Source: Okeania sp034190295
GTDB taxonomy: Bacteria > Cyanobacteriota > Cyanobacteriia > Cyanobacteriales > Microcoleaceae
DNA length: 64,000 bases
Direction: 5' to 3'
Assembly: GCA_034190295.1 (NCBI GenBank)
Contig: JAXHSW010000004.1
Location: 52,002 to 116,001, forward strand
The notes under the pieces were generated by a model. That model made no database searches. It saw only the letters and a program-made list of their open reading frames with translations, and was not told the origin of the DNA. Each line of letters opens with the position of its first letter. Within the stretch, counting starts at the first letter, position 1. Positions 16,756-25,064 of this stretch are shown here, one piece after another. Both the position numbers and the translations under genes were made by a program.

Positions 16756-18600
16756 ATGATAGAATTTCTGACTCAAAACTGTTGGTGGATACCTTTTTAT
16801 GGTTTAATAGGAGCAATTTTGACTTTACCCTGGTCAACAGGGATAATTCAACGCACGGGACCACGGCCAGCAGCTTATTTTAATATCTTGATGACGTTAT
16901 TGGCCTTTATTCATGGTTCCATTGTTTATCAAGCTGTTTGTGACCAAGAACCACGAGAAATCATATTCAACTGGCTAGAAACGGCAGACCTCAACTTATC
17001 TTTTGCCTTTAATATCTCATCTGTAACCGTTGGAGCAATGGATGTTGTGACGGGTTTCAGTCTATTAGCCCAACTTTATGCTTTGGGATATTTAGAAAAG
17101 GATTGGGCGCTAGCCAGATTTTTTGGACTAATGGGATTTTTTGAGGCAGCAATGAGTGGCTTAACAATTAGTGACTCTTTGTTCATTTCTTATACTTTGC
17201 TAGAAATGCTGACTCTTTCTACTTATTTGTTAGTAGGTTTCTGGTATGCTCAACCTCTGGTCGTCACGGCAGCTAGAGATGCGTTTTTAACGAAGCGGGT
17301 CGGAGATGTTTTACTACTGATGGGAGTAGTTGCCATATCAGCTTTGGCTGGCAGTATGAATTTTACTGACCTATATGAATGGGCTGAAAGAGTAGAACTT
17401 TCTCCTATTACTGGTAATTTGTTAGGGTTGGCTTTGATTGCGGGGCCAATAGGTAAATGCGCTCAATTTCCTCTACATCTATGGTTGGATAAGGCAATGG
17501 AAGGGCCAAACCCAGCTTCGATTTTGCGGAATACTGTGGTGGTTGCCATGGGAGCTTATGTACTGATCCAAATGCAGCCGATTTTAATTATTGCTCCTAT
17601 AGCTCTAGATGTAGTAGTGGCGATCGGAACTGTAACTGCGATCGGAGCTTCTCTTGTTGCTCTGGCTCAAATCGATCTTAAGCGTGCTTTGTCTCATTCT
17701 ACTAGCGCTTACCTGGGTTTAGTGTTTATTTCTGTTGGTACAGAATGGAGTGGTTTTGGCTTGCTGTTACTTTTAGCTCATTGCATTGCTAAAGCACTAT
17801 TATTTATGAGTGCTGGAGGGGTAATTTTGACTACGAATAGCCAAGACCTTACAGAAATGGGGGGTTTGGGGTCTCGAATGCCAGTTACTACAACTTCTTT
17901 TTTGGTAGGTACTGCAGGTTTAATCGGGTTATTACCTTTAGGGGGTTTCTGGGCGTTACGACAAGGTTTGGATGTGTTTTGGATTATCGATCCTTGGGTT
18001 GTACCTGTTTTGTTATTTGTTAATTTCTTGACTGCTTTAAATTTAACCCGCGTTTACCGTTTGGTATTTTTGGGTGAAACTCAACCGAAAACGAAACGGG
18101 CACCAGAGGTTCCCTGGCCAATGGCTGTACCTATGGTATCGTTAATTATTATTACTCTACTAACACCGATAATGATGCAACGGTTATCACTATTACCTGA
18201 CTGGGGTTATCTCAACTTAGCTGTTGTCGTCTTGTTAGTTGCATCTGGTTTGATTGGTGTTATTTTTGGTAGCATGATGGAGTTAGGTAGATGTTGGTCT
18301 CGACCAATATATGCTCCTTTGCGTTTTGTTCAAGATTTGCTTGCTTATGATTTCTATATGGATCGCTTCTATGATGTAACTGTGGTATTTGCGGTTAGCC
18401 AACTTTCAAGGTTAAATGCTTGGATAGATCGTTATATTGTTGATGGAGTTGTTAATTTTGTTGGCTTGGCAACGATTTTTAGTGGGGAAGGTTTGAAGTA
18501 TGGGGTGTCTGGTAAAGGTCAATCTTATGTGCTTACTATTCTGATAGGGATTAGTGTATTGGGGGTTTTGGCACTTTGGTCGATTGATTTTAGGTTTTAA
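16756..18600 (+). CDS. ndhF4: NDH-1 subunit NdhF of the CO2-uptake type (F4-like)
   Basis: This is a NuoL/NdhF proton-channel subunit of the thylakoid or plasma-membrane NDH-1 complexes specialised for CO2 uptake. The 614 residues form about 15-16 membrane segments with the conserved proton-path region YTLLEMLTLSTYLLVGFWYA (about 146-165), GPNPASI (about 250) and DLKRALSHSTSAYLG. It lacks the long C-terminal arm of respiratory NdhF1 and ends with the block FYDVTVVFAVSQLSRLNAW ... GLKYGVSGKGQ typical of the F3/F4 group. The divergent position next to ccmK2 is that of ndhF4 in Nostoc 7120 (from memory), which favours F4 over F3. The usual partners ndhD4 and chpX/cupB do not follow; repeats do. 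The start ATG has only a weak AAGGT upstream. Confidence 0.85.
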   Translation: MIEFLTQNCWWIPFYGLIGAILTLPWSTGIIQRTGPRPAAYFNILMTLLAFIHGSIVYQAVCDQEPREIIFNWLETADLNLSFAFNISSVTVGAMDVVTGFSLLAQLYALGYLEKDWALARFFGLMGFFEAAMSGLTISDSLFISYTLLEMLTLSTYLLVGFWYAQPLVVTAARDAFLTKRVGDVLLLMGVVAISALAGSMNFTDLYEWAERVELSPITGNLLGLALIAGPIGKCAQFPLHLWLDKAMEGPNPASILRNTVVVAMGAYVLIQMQPILIIAPIALDVVVAIGTVTAIGASLVALAQIDLKRALSHSTSAYLGLVFISVGTEWSGFGLLLLLAHCIAKALLFMSAGGVILTTNSQDLTEMGGLGSRMPVTTTSFLVGTAGLIGLLPLGGFWALRQGLDVFWIIDPWVVPVLLFVNFLTALNLTRVYRLVFLGETQPKTKRAPEVPWPMAVPMVSLIIITLLTPIMMQRLSLLPDWGYLNLAVVVLLVASGLIGVIFGSMMELGRCWSRPIYAPLRFVQDLLAYDFYMDRFYDVTVVFAVSQLSRLNAWIDRYIVDGVVNFVGLATIFSGEGLKYGVSGKGQSYVLTILIGISVLGVLALWSIDFRF

Positions 18601-18879
18601 ACATTAGACATCTCTAGAAAAGAGGCAACTGGCAACAGCTCCGGAAGGCAACAGTTCAATAATTGATAATTGATAATGGATAATTGATAATTACCTCTCC
18701 CTAAAACGGAATTGATTGAATAAAAGGAAAAAATTTATTTTTTTCCCCTTTCAAGGGGAGGCTTCAAGGCGCGAATTATTTAATTATTTATTTAATTATT
18801 TAATTATTTAATTCTTCGGTAATATAATAATTAATAATTAATAATTAATTGTTGAAAACGCTTATTACCACGTTTATTA
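18601..18879. repeat. P-family fold-back repeat after ndhF4
   Basis: Positions 18655-18858 hold a P element in the orientation opposite to the copy at 4576: TGATAATTGATAATGG on the left, CCCCTTTCAAGGGGAGGC in the middle and TAATTAATAATTAATTG on the right. No gene is present. Confidence 0.65.
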
Positions 18880-19245
18880 CAACAATTATAAGCTGCTTAT
18901 CAGTCAGGTATAGAAGAAGGAAGACAACTAGGTATAGAACGTAAGCATTAGAACAAGCTATCCGAATGGAGATAATCGAAAATTTGTTGAAATTTAGGTT
19001 GAATTCTTTAGATGACGAACTCAGAGAAATTATTCAACCAATGTTGTTATTATCTCCAGAAGAATTTGTTCCTTTACTATCAGGACTTACGCAAATTCTT
19101 AGACAATACGCTATCCGTAGAGGGCGCAATTCGGCAGCTCTGCGGAGCGCAAATGCCATTCTAGATATGGCTGCTCTGCGTAAGTCCTGACTATTACAAT
19201 TATCGCGGGAGGAATTATTGGCAAGATTTAATAGTGAGAATTAAT
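18880..19245 (+). pseudogene. DUF4351-type protein remnant, split by a MITE
   Basis: The frame reads AYQSGIEEGRQLGIER, then after a one-base shift ALEQAIRMEIIENLLKFR and LREIIQPMLLLSPEEFVPLL, which matches the C-terminal DUF4351 region found in cyanobacterial Rpn/PD-(D/E)XK nuclease-like proteins. At 19081 a 109-bp MITE interrupts it. If the MITE and one copy of the 5-bp duplication (ACTAT) are removed, the frame continues as PLLLQLSREELLARFNSEN and stops at about 19244. So this is the tail of a larger protein whose N-terminus is already lost, later hit by the MITE. Confidence 0.75.
19076..19194. mobile_element. MITE (109 bp) with 5-bp target duplication ACTAT
   Basis: The element spans 19081-19189 with terminal inverted repeats CAGGACTTACGCA and TGCGTAAGTCCTG and is flanked on both sides by ACTAT (19076-19080 and 19190-19194). 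It has no coding capacity of its own. The ends match those of the IS remnant at 56140-57489, which also has a 5-bp duplication. Confidence 0.88.
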
Positions 19246-19327
19246 GTAGTTATTTAGTTAGAAAAAATTATAGGGATAAAACTATATCGACTGAATATTT
19301 GCCTTTTGCTCCAATTTAACTTTTGCC

Positions 19328-19362
19328 GATCGCCATTGATAAAAAGGAGCGATCGCTTTTTT
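19328..19362 (+). terminator. Possible intrinsic terminator
   Basis: CGATCGC at 19328 pairs with GCGATCG at 19349 and is followed by CTTTTTT. The stem uses HIP1-like sequence, so it may be coincidental, but the T run gives it the form of an intrinsic terminator downstream of the DUF4351 remnant. Confidence 0.4.
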
Positions 19363-19804
19363 ATGCTACATAGCAGTCGAAACAAAGGGTGCGGACATTT
19401 ATAAAGGAAACGAGGGTCAGGAATTACTTTTAACTTTTGACTTTTGCCTTGCGCGGAGCGCTATGGAACCTATACTGAGGTAATATTATTATGCTAGAAC
19501 AAGTGCTTAATTCTAAACAACTTCCACTTTCTGAACAAATTAGTTTAATTGAAAAAAAGGTAGTTTAACTAGCTATCAGCTCTTCGGTCCGGAATGCTGG
19601 GCAAACAGCATTTAGCTGAAGCGCTAAAAATTCGAGGGTTCGGCGTCCCCCACAAGAGCTTGAAAAAATTAGTGGTGCGCCTTTTATGGTGGATTAAGAC
19701 CCCATTATACACGCCAGAGAAGCTGATAGCTGACCGCTGAGGTGCTGACTGCTATTTCAAGTTAGGAAAAATCAATATTCTCAATAATACTAATAGAAAA
19801 GTTT
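19363..19804. repeat. Spacer with an antitoxin-like fragment and a dispersed repeat
   Basis: A 25-codon frame from ATG at about 19491 (MLEQVLNSKQLPLSEQISLIEK, interrupted by a stop) resembles the first residues of small cyanobacterial antitoxin-like proteins; it is at most a fragment. From 19569 to 19760 lies a dispersed repeat related to 11407-11590. The start of the transporter gene follows directly. Confidence 0.4.
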
Positions 19805-21199
19805 ATGAATAATCATTCTATCCAAACTGAAAAACTTAATTTCTGGACTAAATTAGCTTATGGTGCTGGCGATTTAGGTCCGGCAATTTGTGCTAATATC
19901 CAGGTATTTTTCTTGCTGTTTTTTTTTACTAATGTTGCTGGTTTACCTGCTGGTATTGCTGGTAGTATTTTGATGATTGGGAAAATTTCTGATGCTATTA
20001 ATGACCCGATAATTGGGGTGATGAGCGATCGCACTGTTCATCCTTGGGGTAGACGTTATCCTTGGATGGTTTTTGGTGCTATTCCTTTTGGGATTTTATT
20101 TTTTTTGCAGTGGATAGTTCCTAGTACGAATCAATCGGTTTTATTTTGGTATTATGTGATAATTGCTGTTTTATTTAACATTGCTTATACAATTGTTAAT
20201 CTTCCCTACGCTGCTTTAACTCCAGAGTTAACACAAAATTACCATGAACGAACAAGTTTAAATAGTTTCAGATTTGCTTTTTCTATTGGTGGTAGTATTC
20301 TTTCTTTAGTTCTTGCTAAATTAATTTTTTCTCTTTTCCCAGATAATCCTATTCAACAATATTTAGTCTTAGGTTTTGTCTGTGCAATAATTTCTGTTTT
20401 ACCTATTTATTGGTGTTTTTTGGGAACTCGTAAACGGACACTTTCTGTTAATAAAAAACAGGAGGAAGATAATAATACTAATTTACCCATTGCTGAACAA
20501 ATTCGAGTAGCTTTTCGTAATGGTCCGTTTTTATTTGTAATTGGCATTTATCTGTGTTCTTGGTTGGGAGTACAATTAACGGCTTCGATTTTGCCTTATT
20601 TTGTAATTAATTGGATGGGACTACCAGAAGCGACTTTTCCTCAAGTAGCGATCGCTGTTCAAGGTACTGCTTTAACTATGTTATTTGTTTGGAGTTTTGT
20701 TAGTAAAAAACTGGGGAAGAAAGCTGTTTATTTTATGGGTGTTTGTGTATGGATAATTGCTGAGGTTGGGCTGTTTTTTATTCAACCTGGACAGGTGGGT
20801 TTATTGTATTTTTTGGCAATAATGGCTGGTATTGGGGTATCAACTGCTTATTTAGTTCCTTGGTCAATGATTCCTGATGTTATTGATTTAGATGAGTTAA
20901 ATACTGGGCAAAGAAGGGAGGGAATTTTTTATTCTTTTATGGTTTTTTTGCAAAAGGTAGGGTTAGCTATTGGATTGTTTTTGGTAGGGGTAGCTTTGGA
21001 TATTGCTGGATTTATTGAAAGTGTTCCTGGGGAGACTCCACCTATTCAACCGGAGTCTGCTCTTTTGGCAATTCGGGTAGCAATTGGTCCGTTACCTACT
21101 GTGTTTTTAATTGTTGGATTATTGTTGGCTTATTTATATCCTATTACGCGGGAAGTACATGATGAAATATTGTTGAAGTTGAGGGAAAGGAAAGAATAA
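19805..21199 (+). CDS. MFS sugar:cation symporter of the GPH family
   Basis: A 464-residue, 12-segment inner-membrane transporter of the glycoside-pentoside-hexuronide (MelB-like) group. The signature is at the start: KLAYGAGDLGPAI (about 16-28), then the cytoplasmic loop ISDAINDPIIGVMSDRT (about 61-77) followed by PWGRRYPW, which carries the conserved Asp and Arg residues of this family. A second conserved region YLVPWSMIPDVIDLDE (about 350-365) lies before the C-terminal segments. Family members import sugars or sugar conjugates with Na+ or H+; the substrate here cannot be read. It stands alone between repeats. Start ATG at 19805; no strong ribosome binding site. Confidence 0.88.
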   Translation: MNNHSIQTEKLNFWTKLAYGAGDLGPAICANIQVFFLLFFFTNVAGLPAGIAGSILMIGKISDAINDPIIGVMSDRTVHPWGRRYPWMVFGAIPFGILFFLQWIVPSTNQSVLFWYYVIIAVLFNIAYTIVNLPYAALTPELTQNYHERTSLNSFRFAFSIGGSILSLVLAKLIFSLFPDNPIQQYLVLGFVCAIISVLPIYWCFLGTRKRTLSVNKKQEEDNNTNLPIAEQIRVAFRNGPFLFVIGIYLCSWLGVQLTASILPYFVINWMGLPEATFPQVAIAVQGTALTMLFVWSFVSKKLGKKAVYFMGVCVWIIAEVGLFFIQPGQVGLLYFLAIMAGIGVSTAYLVPWSMIPDVIDLDELNTGQRREGIFYSFMVFLQKVGLAIGLFLVGVALDIAGFIESVPGETPPIQPESALLAIRVAIGPLPTVFLIVGLLLAYLYPITREVHDEILLKLRERKE

Positions 21200-21539
21200 A
21201 AAGGTGGTAGTTTTTAGGTGGTATGTTTTAGGTTTTGGGTAGAAAGTCTAATAGACTTATGCATGGAAAATAAATAAACTTTTTAATTAGATCGGGTAGG
21301 GAAAAAAAATTAACCCTAAAAAATTATTTTTTGTGCCTTTACATATTTTACCGAAAATTGTGGTCTAAAACCTCCCTTTTTAAAGGGATAAAAAAAGAGA
21401 CTATTCCTGATGTCAAGCTTCTTTATTGCAGAGGTACTGATAACTGATAACTGATAACTGATAACTGATAACTGAAATGACCCTACTCCCCCACTCCCTT
21501 GGGTATCCGTGCCATAATCAGTGTGAGCCACTTCCTCCC
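21200..21539. repeat. Spacer with dispersed repeat
   Basis: Positions about 21340-21482 contain a repeat with ATTTTACCGAAAATTGTGG, CCTCCCTTTTTAAAGGG and a run of TGATAACTGA units, related to 14545-14650 and 46845-46970. No gene. Confidence 0.55.
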
Positions 21540-22220
21540 TTAATCACACTCAACTAAATTACCAGCAGAAACAAACCCAGACAGAGGAGAAGTAATTTCT
21601 ACCCACCTACGTTTTTCTCCATTTCGGTCGGGAATTAAACGATAATTTTCCACAAGGGTAAGCTGACTATCAACAGGAACTTTTCCTTTATATTCGGATT
21701 GTCTAGTAGCATTTGTTCGTACTGCTAAACCCCGTGGTGCTTTTTTACTATCAATTTGACGACATAAATTTCGATCTATTTGTGATGTAGACTCTGTCGA
21801 AGAAGGTGTTTCTGTAGGCAAATTATCAACAGAAGTATTTTGACCGGAAGATTCGGTGGGAGTTTCTGTAGCTACTTCAGAACATTCTATTAAATTATTT
21901 TCATTGCCTGGAAAACCCCTAGATACAAACCCGGAAATAGGAGCAGTAATTTCTACCCAAGTTCGACCTGCTGGACCTCTAATATTGCGATAACCTTCTA
22001 TTAATTTCACTTGTCGATCTGCATCTACTGTACCTACTGTGGGGGAATTTGGGGTTGGTCTTTTTTGAACGATTAAACCTTGTTCGTTATTAACTTGACG
22101 ACATAAACTAGCAGTTTCTTGAGATGTTTGAGCTATTTTAATAGTTGTAGCGATCGCTCTTTTGGGAATACCGAAGGCGATCGTTAATATTAATGTTAGC
22201 AATGCCACTGGTTGACGCAT
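21540..22220 (-). CDS. Secreted protein with two SH3-like domains
   Basis: The protein has an N-terminal signal peptide (about 1-26, MRQPVALLTLILTIAFGIP...) and two bacterial SH3-like units. Unit 1 (about 38-112) starts with CRQV, contains LIVQKRPTPNSPTVGTV and ends VSRGFPGN; unit 2 (about 150-224) starts LCRQI, contains RGLAVRTNATRQSEY and ends GFVSAGNLVECD. Each has a Cys pair that may form a disulfide. The linker is rich in Ser and Thr. Such proteins often bind peptidoglycan or polysaccharide in the periplasm, but no enzyme domain is fused here. I place the start at ATG 22220 rather than a TTG four codons upstream. It is monocistronic. Confidence 0.75.
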   Translation of the reverse strand: MRQPVALLTLILTIAFGIPKRAIATTIKIAQTSQETASLCRQVNNEQGLIVQKRPTPNSPTVGTVDADRQVKLIEGYRNIRGPAGRTWVEITAPISGFVSRGFPGNENNLIECSEVATETPTESSGQNTSVDNLPTETPSSTESTSQIDRNLCRQIDSKKAPRGLAVRTNATRQSEYKGKVPVDSQLTLVENYRLIPDRNGEKRRWVEITSPLSGFVSAGNLVECD

Positions 22221-22723
22221 ATTTATTTTCAAATCAAAAGTAATTTCCAGCTCAGTAGGTTGGGTTGAGGAACGCCATTCGGAGCTTATCCGTTAGGATA
22301 AACCCAACATATATAGGATATAGGGCGTTGCTGAAATGTAATGGTAAGTAGCTGTTTGCGCAGCATTCCGCAGGAAAGGTAAAATTGAAAAACTTATGTT
22401 TTGCGTTGATACTTAATCTAAAAATCATTACCATTCAGCAACGCCGGATATAGAACTTACCGAAGAATTAAGGTTTAAAGCCTAAAGGAGAAACAAGAAA
22501 GATTTTTCATGATTAGTCAATGCTATCAGCTTTTAAGGAGAGGTAATAATTATTAATTGTTGAAACAGGTACGTTACTAACGCCCCAGCAATCGGCGCAT
22601 TAGGTGTAAAATCGACCATTAAGTAGTGGACTGACACATATTCAATGGTGCGTTACGCTGTCGCTAACACACCCTACCAATAGCTGAAAGCTGAAAGCTG
22701 ATAGCTGAAATGCTGACAGCTAT
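22221..22723. repeat. Spacer between pheS and the SH3 protein
   Basis: Contains GGGCGTTGCTGAAATGTAATGG at about 22323 and its inverted counterpart CCATTCAGCAACGCC at about 22430, which bracket roughly 120 bp including GTTTGCGCAGCATTCCGCAGG. This looks like a small inverted-repeat element. A short P-like fragment follows (22455-22560), then AGCTGAAAGCTGATAGCTGAA just before the pheS stop. Confidence 0.5.
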
Positions 22724-23725
22724 TTAAAACTGCTGCAAAAAACGTAAGTCGCTGGCATAAACTCGCCGAATATCATCAATTTGATGCAAGACCATAGCGA
22801 ATCTTTCTACGCCGAAACCTGCGGCAAAACCTGTATATTTCTCCGGGTCATAACCTACTGCTTCTAATACGTTGGGGTCTACCATCCCACATCCTAATAC
22901 TTCTAACCATTTACCATTCCACTGCAAGTCTACTTCTGCTGAGGGTTCGGTGAATGGGAAATAGCTGGCACGGAAACGAATGGGTAGGTCTCCGAACATT
23001 TGTCTGAGGAATTCTTTGATGGTTCCTTTGAGGTCTGAAAATCTTAGTCCTTCGTCTACTGCTAATAGTTCGAGTTGATGGAATACTGCTGCATGGGTGG
23101 CATCTACTGTGTCGCGTCGATATACACGACCGGGAGCTATGACTCGGATGGGGGGTTCGTGGTTTTTCATGTAACGAATCTGGACTGAGGAGGTATGGGT
23201 CCGCATTAAGTTACCGTCTGGTAGGTAGAAGGTATCTTGCATATCTCTGGCAGGGTGGTCTGGTGGTGTGTTTAAGGCTTCAAAGTTGTAGTAGTCGGTT
23301 TCCATTTCTGGACCTGTGGCGACTGTGTAGCCTAAGCCTATGAATATGTCTAGGGCACGGTCTATGAGGTTGTTGAGGGGATGGATTTTTCCTTGGGGAC
23401 GATATACTCCTGGCATTGATACATCGAGGGTTTCGGCTTGGAGTTTGGCTGCTATTTCTGCTGTTTTTAGGTTTGTCCGTTTTTGCTCTAGGTTGCTCTG
23501 GATGGCTTGTTTGACTTGGTTGGCGATCGCTCCTACTTTTGGTCGTTCTTCTGGACTGAGTTTGCCCATGCCTCCGAGAATTTTGGATACTTGGCCTTTT
23601 TTGCCTAGGTAGTTAATTCTTAGTTCTTCTAGTTTTTCTAGGTTTTCTGTTGTGGCGATCGCTTCTGTTGCTGTTTGGCGTAGTTCTGTTAGTTGGGTTT
23701 CTATTTCTGTTAGTTGGGTTGCCAT
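22724..23725 (-). CDS. pheS: Phenylalanyl-tRNA synthetase alpha subunit
   Basis: PheS is the catalytic subunit of the (alpha-beta)2 class II enzyme that charges tRNA(Phe). The 333-residue length is normal. An N-terminal coiled-coil arm (about 1-90) contacts tRNA; the catalytic core contains HPLNNLIDRALDIFIGLGY (about 115-133), the DTFYLPDGNLMRTHTSSVQ block (about 164-182), PGRVYRRDTVDATH (about 200-213) of motif 2, and GFAAGFGVERFAM (motif 3, about 302-314). The start is the ATG at 23725. PheT is not adjacent, as is usual in cyanobacteria. Downstream and upstream are repeats. Confidence 0.97.
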   Translation of the reverse strand: MATQLTEIETQLTELRQTATEAIATTENLEKLEELRINYLGKKGQVSKILGGMGKLSPEERPKVGAIANQVKQAIQSNLEQKRTNLKTAEIAAKLQAETLDVSMPGVYRPQGKIHPLNNLIDRALDIFIGLGYTVATGPEMETDYYNFEALNTPPDHPARDMQDTFYLPDGNLMRTHTSSVQIRYMKNHEPPIRVIAPGRVYRRDTVDATHAAVFHQLELLAVDEGLRFSDLKGTIKEFLRQMFGDLPIRFRASYFPFTEPSAEVDLQWNGKWLEVLGCGMVDPNVLEAVGYDPEKYTGFAAGFGVERFAMVLHQIDDIRRVYASDLRFLQQF

Positions 23726-24387
23726 GGTTTGTTATTTTTTTTGTGCTTTTAACTGTAGAATCTTTTTTAGTTGAATAAAAAGTCATGCGTAGGGGCGAGC
23801 AACCCCCACTATAACTACTCTATCTGATTTTTTGTGAAAGTTCAACCCCATTTTTGAGTCTGCCACGCTTTTTTTTGGGTGCTTTACAGGATGTAAATGG
23901 TCGAGGTGTTAACAATAATATGGTTTGTTTTTTATTTTGTGCTTTTACTGTAAAGTCTTTTTTAGTTGAATAAAAAGTCATGCGTAGGGGCGAACGACCC
24001 CAACTATAACTACTCTATCTGATTTTTTGTGAAAGTTCAACCCCATTTTTGAGTCCGCCACGCTTTTTAGCGTGCTTTTCATAATGTAAACGATCGAGGT
24101 GTTAACGATAGAATCTTTTTTAGTTGAATAAAAAGTCATGCGTAGGGGCGAGCGACACCCACTATAACTACTCTATCTGATTTTTTGTGAAAGTTCAACC
24201 CTATTTTTGAGTCCGTCGCGCTTTTTTGGGTGCTTTACAGGATGAGGCTGTTTGGAGTGCTCACCATCAAATAATTCTCTCTGCTCAAAATTACCTTGAG
24301 AATGTCTGATAAAGTAAGCATTTCCTCCAGAATGCTGCGCAAACAGCTATTAGCAGTCAGCTAAAAGTAATAACTTACTAAGATTAA
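23726..24387. repeat. Three copies of a dispersed repeat (family T)
   Basis: The phrase GTTGAATAAAAAGTCATG begins at 23770, 23965 and 24123. Each copy continues with CGTAGGGGCGA, a TATAACTACTCTATCTGATT stretch, GTTCAACCC and a pyrimidine-rich run before GTGCTTTACA or GTGCTTTTC. Seven further copies occupy 32396-34110. No gene is present here. Confidence 0.8.
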
Positions 24388-24645
24388 CTAATGATCTTTT
24401 TCTTTATATTTCACTTCTTTTTTCTCATGTTTTTTGAAACACTGAAAAATTTTCTCTGCGATGGTTAAAGTATTATTAATAATGACAGAAGTTCCTGCAC
24501 CAATTCCAACTATTGTCGCGATGGTCGCTAAAGTAATCTCTCTTTCATTACCAACTATTTCATAACTACCTTCAATACCTTCAATTGCCAGAATTTCCTC
24601 AGTAACTTGCACAGCATCTAAACCATCAATAGCTATTTTAAGCAT
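24388..24645 (-). CDS. Small membrane-associated protein, function unknown
   Basis: An 85-residue protein starting with ATG at 24645. The first 45 residues look like a small alpha/beta fold (LKIAIDGLDAVQVTEEILAI, then YEIVGNEREIT). Residues about 42-67 form a glycine-containing hydrophobic helix (TIVGIGAGTSVIINNTLTIA), and the tail is strongly basic and charged (KKHEKKEVKYKEKDH). Size and layout resemble the small constant component proteins (EACC1-type) found near cyanobacterial conflict systems with caspase or STAND effectors, but no such effector is next to it, so this remains a guess. It could equally be an unrelated orphan. Confidence 0.6.
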   Translation of the reverse strand: MLKIAIDGLDAVQVTEEILAIEGIEGSYEIVGNEREITLATIATIVGIGAGTSVIINNTLTIAEKIFQCFKKHEKKEVKYKEKDH

Positions 24646-25064
24646 TGTTCAACTCACCAAATTTTTTGGTTTGATTATAACAGAGAGCTAAAATGGTGCG
24701 TTAGATGGGAGATGGGGAGATGGGGAGATGGGGAGATGGGGAGATGGGGAGTTCAACAATTAATAATTAATAATTAATAATTAATTATTACCTCTCCTTG
24801 AAAGCGGATAGGATTGACTCAAAGGAATTTTTTTATTTATTATCCCCTTAAAAGGGGAGGTTTTAAAGCACAATTTTTCGATAAACACACCGTTAAAACA
24901 AAAATAAGAGTGCAGAGTTTTAGGTGTGCCACTCCACTACAAAGGGGTTTGATGATAACAGATAGTTGCGCAACTTGAGATTCCAGAATAGATATTTCCA
25001 TAATTTTTTTTTGCAAACTTTGTAGGGATATTCCATGAAACCTCCCTACAATAAATAGAATCTT
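24646..25064. repeat. GATGGGGA tandem tract and a short P element
   Basis: A tandem run of GGGAGATG units covers about 24708-24750. It is followed by a short P-family copy (24753-24868) with AATTAATAATTAATAATT, GAGGTTTT and CCCCTTAAAAGGGG. No gene. Confidence 0.6.
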
